Shown here: positions 6,518 through 10,491 of the stretch, piece by piece
Layout: every line of letters starts with the position of its first letter
How positions within the stretch are numbered: position 1 is the stretch's first letter
Assembly (NCBI GenBank): GCA_964530825.1
Contig: CAZHCA010000045.1
Coordinates: forward strand, 1 to 10,491
From: CAZHCA01 sp964530825
Lineage (GTDB): Bacteria; Bacteroidota; Bacteroidia; Chitinophagales; Saprospiraceae
DNA length: 10,491 nucleotides
Direction: 5' to 3'
Made by a program: the position numbers and the translations under genes
The notes under the pieces: model-generated
Told to the model about the DNA's origin: nothing
The model's database searches: none
Seen by the model: the letters and a program-made list of their open reading frames with translations, nothing else

Positions 6518-6534
6518 TTCAGCATGCTGCTGAA
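6518..6534 (-). terminator. Weak hairpin between the DinB-like and Crp/Fnr genes
   Basis: TTCAGC (6518-6523) and GCTGAA (6529-6534) form a 6-bp stem with a 5-nt loop, 21 bp beyond the stop of the DinB-like gene. On the minus strand it is followed by GGTCTTTACC, which has only three Ts, so it would be at best a weak intrinsic terminator. The rest of the 151-bp gap holds the presumed promoter of the Crp/Fnr-LRR operon, but I could not find a convincing Bacteroidota TAnnTTTG element. Confidence 0.25.
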
Positions 6535-6554
6535 TAAGTCATCCTCTATTTTTA

Positions 6555-7055
6555 TTAATTCTTGATCCGTTGAATTTGAAGGGTGGAGGGTGCTACCCCG
6601 AAATGCTTTTTTAGTTTTATGTGTGGAGCAATTACTTGCAGGCCAATTCTGAGAATAGCCATGTGATGGATGGCATGCTCAATATTGTAAAAAAGTTCTC
6701 TTTCAACGTTTGTCTTAATGGGGTTTATTCCCGCTTCCGCTGTTTCGAGCACCAGCTCGGAGGTTGGCCTTAAATGCGCCAGATTATTGATCAATGCTTC
6801 AATCGCCTCAATCGCTGCTTGTTTATTTTCCTCGATACGAGGGTCTCGTTTTCTAAGGGCATAGTTGATGACGCTAGAGTCAACTTGTTCTTGCAGGCAT
6901 TGAAAAAATTCGATAATATGGCGTGTATGTTGTCCTATCGTAGCATCCGACAAGAGGGTAATAGGCTGGGCATATGATCCTGCATCGACAGCAGATAAGG
7001 CTTCGCCCAATTCATCCAACAAAATGGTTGCAGTTTGTATTAATCCTTTCATCAT
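6555..7055 (-). CDS. DinB-like four-helix-bundle putative metalloprotein
   Basis: This 166-residue protein of the DinB/YfiT-like superfamily should fold as a four-helix bundle that binds a divalent metal through three histidines. Candidate ligands are His43 in the ATIGQHTRHIIEFFQCL helix, and His127 and His131 in ERELFYNIEHAIHHMAILRIGL. The spacing fits the family pattern. The C-terminal FGVAPSTLQIQR segment is also as I recall in Bacteroidota homologues. Some family members are thiol transferases; for this branch no activity is established. The gene begins with two consecutive ATG codons (7055 and 7052), so the N-terminus is uncertain by one residue. It follows the subtilase-like gene at 81 bp in the same direction, with no clear terminator between them. 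Despite the name, DinB-like proteins have no relation to DinB DNA polymerase IV. Confidence 0.88.
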   Translation of the reverse strand: MMKGLIQTATILLDELGEALSAVDAGSYAQPITLLSDATIGQHTRHIIEFFQCLQEQVDSSVINYALRKRDPRIEENKQAAIEAIEALINNLAHLRPTSELVLETAEAGINPIKTNVERELFYNIEHAIHHMAILRIGLQVIAPHIKLKKHFGVAPSTLQIQRIKN

Positions 7056-7136
7056 TTTAGAGCATCCAATTGGAATTGTTTTTTAAAGCAAAAAAAGAGA
7101 AAGACTAATGGTTAGGAGCGCCACATTCAATCCAAT

Positions 7137-8777
7137 TTAGTATTCGGTAGTTCTTCCATTTTCCACGATGAGCAGGCTATTAAATCCGCCTAGGCCATCA
7201 GTCCTTCTGTACAGGTTACGGCTATCTCTCAGCCATTTACTTCCATTTATCAAGTATTTGTAGGGGTAAATACCCGGTTTTGGTAGTGGAATTTCTACTT
7301 CCCATAGATATTGTTTGCTTTGTCGCATGGTTATGCCTGGTTGTTGCCATTCGTTAAAGGCACCGATAGCGGAAATACTCTTCGCTGCTTCTTGGTGAAT
7401 TTGGAATCGTATGTTCCCCGCTTCGTAATTTATGGCTGGGCTGAACAAAAGAGGAAAGGGATAGTGGGCTTCCTCGGTATGATAGATGGCGCTTAGAGGA
7501 TGGACGACTCCCAATCCTTGCCTTTCGGCAGGCAATCCATTTAGAGGCCGTGCGGTTCTGAGTAGTAGATCGCGTACTTCAGCTGGACTCAATTCCGGTC
7601 TGGCCTCCAGCATCTGTGCTATAATGCTACAGACAATAGGCGCAGCAAAAGAAGTGCCGTCGGAATGCTGGTAGTGTCCGGATAGGTATTTGGCTACCTC
7701 AATCCGATCAGCAACTTGCTGTTCTAATGTATCCAAGGATTGATGAATCAGCTTCTGAGGTAGGCAGGTCTGCTTTAGCAAGTTGGCGGCTACGGCTCTT
7801 TTATAGCGTCGTTTGGTAAGGTGAATGCACCACAGAGCCTCGGCTTCCCGCTGCTCAACGCTACCGGGCAGCAGGGGGACGGGTACCCAGATGGCCGGCA
7901 CGATCAGTTCAGACTTATGCGACAATTCTGTCGGTTCTTCGTGTTTGGTATAGTAGATGGAATGAGAAAGCGGATGCAGTGTATTGCAATCCTTCAGGGA
8001 GTCTACGGTAATCAGGTGGGGGCTTTGGGCGTACGCTCGGGGGGGCTCCCCTTCATTGCTATCGGCAGGCGCTACGATAGCCACTCCTGCTTCCACCAGA
8101 GCCGCCATCGTACCTTCTATGGTACGCTCGTGATTGGGGTCGACAAAAACATCAAAAGCGGGAAGATTGACAATGCGGATAGCAAATGCCTGGTGATGCT
8201 TCAGTACCCATTGCAGGGCCTCGGCAATGGCTTCTCCGCACACGGCACCCTGTTCGTCCATTACCTTTATCAAAACAACCTTAGCATCTGGTGCCAGGCT
8301 GCAGTAATGCCCGCCGGATAGCCAGCCATTGCCAGCACCAGCCACGGAATTCATGGTGCCGGGCCAACTTTGTGTAGGAGATTGATCCCAGTTAAGTTCT
8401 TGCTCAGGATGGTGAATGCTAAACATTTTTAATATCCGATTCTCGGGCTGGCAAAGATCTGGGTGAGGAAAAAAGCCGCTGTCAAGAAAACAAATGGTGA
8501 CACCTTCTCCTGTGTAACTCGGATGCGCAGCCAGGCGTTGGGGAATGGAAAGCACCCGATAATCACCTGGTTGCTCCTCTGTGTAGGGATAATCCCTTCC
8601 GGCACCAGCTCGCCACTGCTCCAGTTGAGCCTGGTCGATACAACGGGTGCAGGCACCATCCTCCTGCAGCCAGCCCTGCTTTTCAGAAGCGAGAATATCT
8701 ACCAGGAAGGAATCGGCAATGCCCTTGAAATGATAGACGAGCGGGCCATGGTCTTGATTACAAATGGGACAAGTCAT
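7137..8777 (-). CDS. Zinc-ribbon / subtilisin-like (S8) / CBM48 fusion, probable pseudoprotease
   Basis: This 546-residue cytoplasmic protein (no signal peptide) has three domains. Residues 1-50 have two Cys pairs (C3xxC6 and C43xxC46) of a zinc ribbon. Residues about 75-430 are a subtilisin fold with the Asp motif FLDSG (Asp99) and the Ser motif DGTSFAAP (Ser376). Residues about 453-540 match the AMPK-beta/isoamylase glycogen-binding CBM48: IGAFNEW, LWEVEIPL, GIYPYKYLINGSKW and GFNSLLIVENG. The His motif, expected 40 residues after the Asp, reads SWPGTMNSVAG. Pro139 (CCC at 8361-8363) stands where the catalytic His of HGTxxxxVAG belongs. The usual AAGN oxyanion loop reads APADSNEGE (236-244). 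An insert of about 60 residues (305-365) precedes the Ser motif. Homologues are predicted intracellular subtilases. This copy is probably proteolytically inactive, unless a remote His compensates or the base call is wrong. Confidence 0.88.
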   Translation of the reverse strand: MTCPICNQDHGPLVYHFKGIADSFLVDILASEKQGWLQEDGACTRCIDQAQLEQWRAGAGRDYPYTEEQPGDYRVLSIPQRLAAHPSYTGEGVTICFLDSGFFPHPDLCQPENRILKMFSIHHPEQELNWDQSPTQSWPGTMNSVAGAGNGWLSGGHYCSLAPDAKVVLIKVMDEQGAVCGEAIAEALQWVLKHHQAFAIRIVNLPAFDVFVDPNHERTIEGTMAALVEAGVAIVAPADSNEGEPPRAYAQSPHLITVDSLKDCNTLHPLSHSIYYTKHEEPTELSHKSELIVPAIWVPVPLLPGSVEQREAEALWCIHLTKRRYKRAVAANLLKQTCLPQKLIHQSLDTLEQQVADRIEVAKYLSGHYQHSDGTSFAAPIVCSIIAQMLEARPELSPAEVRDLLLRTARPLNGLPAERQGLGVVHPLSAIYHTEEAHYPFPLLFSPAINYEAGNIRFQIHQEAAKSISAIGAFNEWQQPGITMRQSKQYLWEVEIPLPKPGIYPYKYLINGSKWLRDSRNLYRRTDGLGGFNSLLIVENGRTTEY

Positions 8778-8829
8778 TATTCATACCATTTATTAATGGC
8801 AAAACTCTCCAATATTTTCTCAGTACAAT

Positions 8830-8843
8830 GTTACCTGGGTAAC
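8830..8843. promoter_or_regulatory. Palindrome upstream of the subtilase-like gene
   Basis: GTTACC (8830-8835) and GGTAAC (8838-8843) form a 6-bp dyad with a 2-nt centre (TG). It lies 53 bp upstream of the ATG at 8777, a normal operator position. No T-run follows, so termination is unlikely. The dyad is seen directly; the binding protein is unknown. Confidence 0.35.
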
Positions 8844-8879
8844 AATCAAGTTTATTTGTTAATGCAATTTAATTGGTAG

Positions 8880-9305
8880 CCTCAATCAGCATTCGAGAAG
8901 AAAAGGCCCTTCCCAAAACCGGCCAAAGCTAATGCTGGCCGGCGGGAAGAAAGGGAAACAATAGAACGGATAGAAGGGCAATGGGAGATCATTTCCCAGT
9001 GGCGGTTACAACCTTTTTATCAAAAAGTTACGAAGGTCGACGGCCGATTAGCGATGATAGGATACGTGATGCCAACTGCATTCAGTTGGGCTTCGACGGA
9101 AAGGAAGGAAAATCCGGCTCCACCTGATTGGTTCGGGGCCTATATTCTGGGGAAATCATTGCAAAGTATTGTATTTGGACTCTACCTGAAAGCCTCCACT
9201 GAAAATGCCGGAATTGGCAGGCGTAAAAAAGCAGCGGAGCGTCAGCCTGGGCGTATAGAAGATCAAAGGTTAGTAAAAACGATCGATGACCAATATGTCC
9301 ACTGA
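8880..9305 (+). pseudogene. Plus-strand open frame without a proper start, possible gene remnant
   Basis: The frame is open for 141 sense codons from 8880, just after an in-frame TAG, to a TGA ending at 9305. The first ATG is at 9054, which would give 83 residues. The translation is protein-like on both sides of that ATG. Upstream it has RREERETIERIEGQWEIISQW and QPFYQKVTKVDGRL. Downstream it has PTAFSWASTERKENPAPPDW, then GAYILGKSLQSIVFGLYLKA. Two mildly hydrophobic stretches suggest a packed domain, but I do not recognise a family. Because plausible coding begins before any start codon, it may be a gene that lost its 5' end, or a non-coding frame open by chance. It is one of only two plus-strand candidates, facing away from the subtilase-like gene and towards the NRDE gene. 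Confidence 0.28.
8909..8949. repeat. Long imperfect hairpin in the 8.9-kb intergenic region
   Basis: The structure has an outer stem CTTCCC (8909-8914) with GGGAAG (8944-8949). A middle stem CCGGCC (8919-8924) pairs with GGCCGG (8937-8942). An inner AGC/GCT closes a TAAT loop. The bulges are small. No T-run follows on either strand, so it is not a classical intrinsic terminator. It may be a REP-like element. The arm AACCGGCCA also occurs at 2192-2200 in front of repeat copy A. Confidence 0.45.
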
Positions 9306-9333
9306 ATCAATTTAATGAAAAAAAGGCCTGTGT

Positions 9334-10065
9334 TTAATGCGATTCCACCACTTTGCCTTCGATCTCGATTTTGGCCGTGCTAATCCCTCCTTTCAAAAGC
9401 TCTTTGTATTGGAAATCAATCTCAGCCGAGGTTTTGACGATGCTAGAAATACTAACGGTCCGAACTACGCCGTTACGATTCATGATAATATCGTTGCTGG
9501 GGTTTCCCTCACCGGCGTGTTGGTGAAAATCGAGGATATCCTCCCGGGTGAAAGCGGTGCGGCCGCGGAGCCATTCGGAGAACCAACCCTGGCGTTTTTT
9601 ACGGACTTCCTGGTCGTATAAGGTTGCGGAGGACCACAGGTGAGGCCTGTTGGAGTTCAGCTTTTTCCGATAGAGCTGGTCACCGTCCCATCTCAATTCG
9701 TATAAAAGGCCACTGTCGTAGGTAACTAAAGTAAAGGGCTCCATACCCTGGAAATCGAAGCCTTTGAAGAAAGCCTCGCTGTCGGTAAAATCGAAATACT
9801 CCAATACCATTAAGCCCCGGCTCATGCGGTAGGGCGGGGTGCGATCATGCCGGTCAAAGGCCCCGTTGAGTAAGCACGCAAGCCGGTTGTCGCTACTGAC
9901 GGCGAGCCAGGTACCACCGGCCATCTCGTCTCTCGGAAAAGCCAGCTGCCGGCTTTTTCGCCGAGTGAGACCTACCTGGCCGGGCGAGCGAGACGGCGTT
10001 TCATCGCGATTGAATGTTAAGATGAAGTGATCACATCCTTTGGGTAAATATGTTACCGTGCACAT
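9334..10065 (-). CDS. NRDE family protein (TANGO2-like)
   Basis: This 243-residue member of the NRDE/TANGO2 family begins MCTVTYLP and carries the name-giving Asn-Arg-Asp-Glu motif at residues 19-22 (LTFNRDE). Further family features are AGGTWLAVSSDNRLACLLNG at 49-68, the SRG of YRMSRGLMVLEY near 83, and HLWSSATLYD at 142-151. The invariant Cys2 after the initiator Met suggests an Ntn-hydrolase-like nucleophile; this is family-level inference. Eukaryotic TANGO2 has been linked to haem or acyl-CoA/lipid homeostasis, but the bacterial role is not settled. No signal peptide is present, so it is probably cytoplasmic. The length is close to the usual 230-270 residues. The ATG at 10065 is fixed by the conserved MCT start. 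The gene is separated from the subtilase-like gene by over 550 bp, so it is probably its own transcription unit. Confidence 0.92.
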   Translation of the reverse strand: MCTVTYLPKGCDHFILTFNRDETPSRSPGQVGLTRRKSRQLAFPRDEMAGGTWLAVSSDNRLACLLNGAFDRHDRTPPYRMSRGLMVLEYFDFTDSEAFFKGFDFQGMEPFTLVTYDSGLLYELRWDGDQLYRKKLNSNRPHLWSSATLYDQEVRKKRQGWFSEWLRGRTAFTREDILDFHQHAGEGNPSNDIIMNRNGVVRTVSISSIVKTSAEIDFQYKELLKGGISTAKIEIEGKVVESH

Positions 10066-10181
10066 TGGTTTGTAGTTTTTTCATTTGAAACGCTAAGCAG
10101 TACAATTTAGTTATCAATGTCCAAACCTGTAAAGGCTGCTTAAAGAATGCGCTTCCCCTAAAATTCGAGCTAGTGGCTTAG

Positions 10182-10448
10182 TTGGTAATTGCCGTAAATT
10201 ACCCACCGATTACGAAACGGAAACGTAGAACACTCAGTGCAGCATTCCAACTAAAGGTTATTCTGGCCACGCCTCATGAACGGGAGGCACTATCGGAATT
10301 AGCACAAAAATACATCCTTCATCCGAACCAAATCTTCAAATGGAAGACAAACTTTTTAGATAACGTTGCGCAGTACATGAAGTCTTTCGGTAAACAGCGT
10401 AAAGACGAAGATCAGGTCAAGTTCCCTTATTTATACAACGGAGCGTAA
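10182..10448 (+). pseudogene. IS3-family transposase OrfA remnant
   Basis: The frame matches the N-terminal helix-turn-helix of IS3/IS911-type OrfA (HTH_Tnp_1). It reads KRKRRTLSAAFQLKVILATP, then EREALSELAQKYILHPNQIF and KWKTNFLDN. After residue about 70 (FGKQRKDEDQ) the similarity ends. The leucine-zipper half and the whole orfB are absent; the frame stops with TAA at 10446. The only in-frame start near the 5' end is TTG (10182), and the first 10 residues are not family-like. The element is therefore damaged at both ends and inactive. A 7-bp inverted repeat (GGTAATT 10184-10190, AATTACC 10197-10203) lies at its 5' edge. Truncation coincides with the hairpin at 10451-10473. Confidence 0.75.
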
Positions 10449-10450
10449 AA

Positions 10451-10473
10451 CCCACCGGTCTTCAGCCGGTGGG
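10451..10473 (-). mobile_element. Perfect 8-bp hairpin, probable IS200/IS605-type right end
   Basis: CCCACCGG (10451-10458) and CCGGTGGG (10466-10473) are separated by 7 nt (TCTTCAG). Read on the minus strand, the stem is followed by TTTT. Such GC-rich hairpins with a short CTTCAG-type loop and flanking CAT...TTTT are common at the right ends of IS200/IS605 and IS1341 (TnpB-type) elements, where they also end the guide-like RNA. The body would lie beyond the window edge, on the minus strand. An ordinary intrinsic terminator of a minus-strand gene to the right is the main alternative. Confidence 0.45.
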
Positions 10474-10491
10474 ATGAAAGCGACGCACTTT

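Noticed and set aside
7821..8321. A plus-strand open frame of 166 codons.
   Set aside because: It is wholly antisense to the subtilase domain, whose motifs on the minus strand are clear.
8463..8879. A plus-strand open frame of 138 codons opposite the 5' end of the subtilase-like gene.
   Set aside because: It lies mostly antisense to a gene with strong domain evidence, and its translation has no family resemblance.
6555..10065. A functional link between the DinB-like and NRDE proteins as one pathway.
   Set aside because: They are about 2.3 kb apart with the subtilase-like gene and an open intergenic region between them. Proximity alone is not enough.
1..10491. CRISPR arrays, tRNA or rRNA genes.
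   Set aside because: No regularly spaced repeat array and no cloverleaf or rRNA-like sequence was seen by eye on either strand.

Overview
The window looks like chromosomal DNA from a Bacteroidota bacterium, and Saprospiria/Cytophagia-like relatives fit best. The basis is the gene content: short Crp/Fnr-type regulators with a clipped C-terminal helix-turn-helix, a Bacteroidota-type DinB-like protein, an NRDE/TANGO2 protein, 23-residue LRR proteins and a cytosolic subtilase with a CBM48 tail. There are also no Shine-Dalgarno sequences in front of most start codons. No species can be named from the sequence alone. Every convincing gene lies on the minus strand, so the window reads functionally from right to left. 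The only plus-strand coding traces are two broken or doubtful frames near the right end.

Layout from left to right. (1) 62-2126: a membrane-anchored DJ-1/PfpI (Hsp31-like) protein, a small secreted helical protein with a 9-bp inverted repeat directly before its start, and a first Crp/Fnr-type regulator. (2) 2127-4400: an alpha/beta hydrolase and a second Crp/Fnr-type regulator, bracketed by two diverged copies (about 125 bp) of one non-coding repeat. An 8-bp dyad lies just upstream of the second regulator. (3) 4379-4827: about 450 bp with no recognisable gene. (4) 4828-6403: a full-length Crp/Fnr regulator whose stop overlaps the start of a leucine-rich-repeat protein by 8 bp, so the two are probably translationally coupled. 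(5) 6555-8777: a DinB-like putative metalloprotein and a 546-residue protein with an N-terminal zinc ribbon, a subtilisin (S8) domain and a C-terminal glycogen-binding CBM48 domain. (6) 8778-9333: a palindrome, a long hairpin and a plus-strand open frame that has no start codon over its first third. (7) 9334-10065: an NRDE/TANGO2-family protein. (8) 10182-10491: the 5' part of an IS3-family orfA that breaks off next to a perfect 8-bp hairpin. The hairpin resembles an IS200/IS605-type right end, which would mean an insertion within an insertion.

Functionally this is an accessory/regulatory neighbourhood rather than one pathway. It holds three Crp/Fnr-type regulators in under 5 kb, each next to a different effector (small secreted protein plus DJ-1 protein, hydrolase, LRR protein). 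The most notable single observation is in the subtilase. The catalytic Asp and Ser motifs are intact, but the catalytic His position reads Pro (codon CCC where CAC is expected) and the oxyanion-Asn region is also altered. It is therefore probably a protease-derived binding protein, with its zinc ribbon and carbohydrate-binding domain retained.
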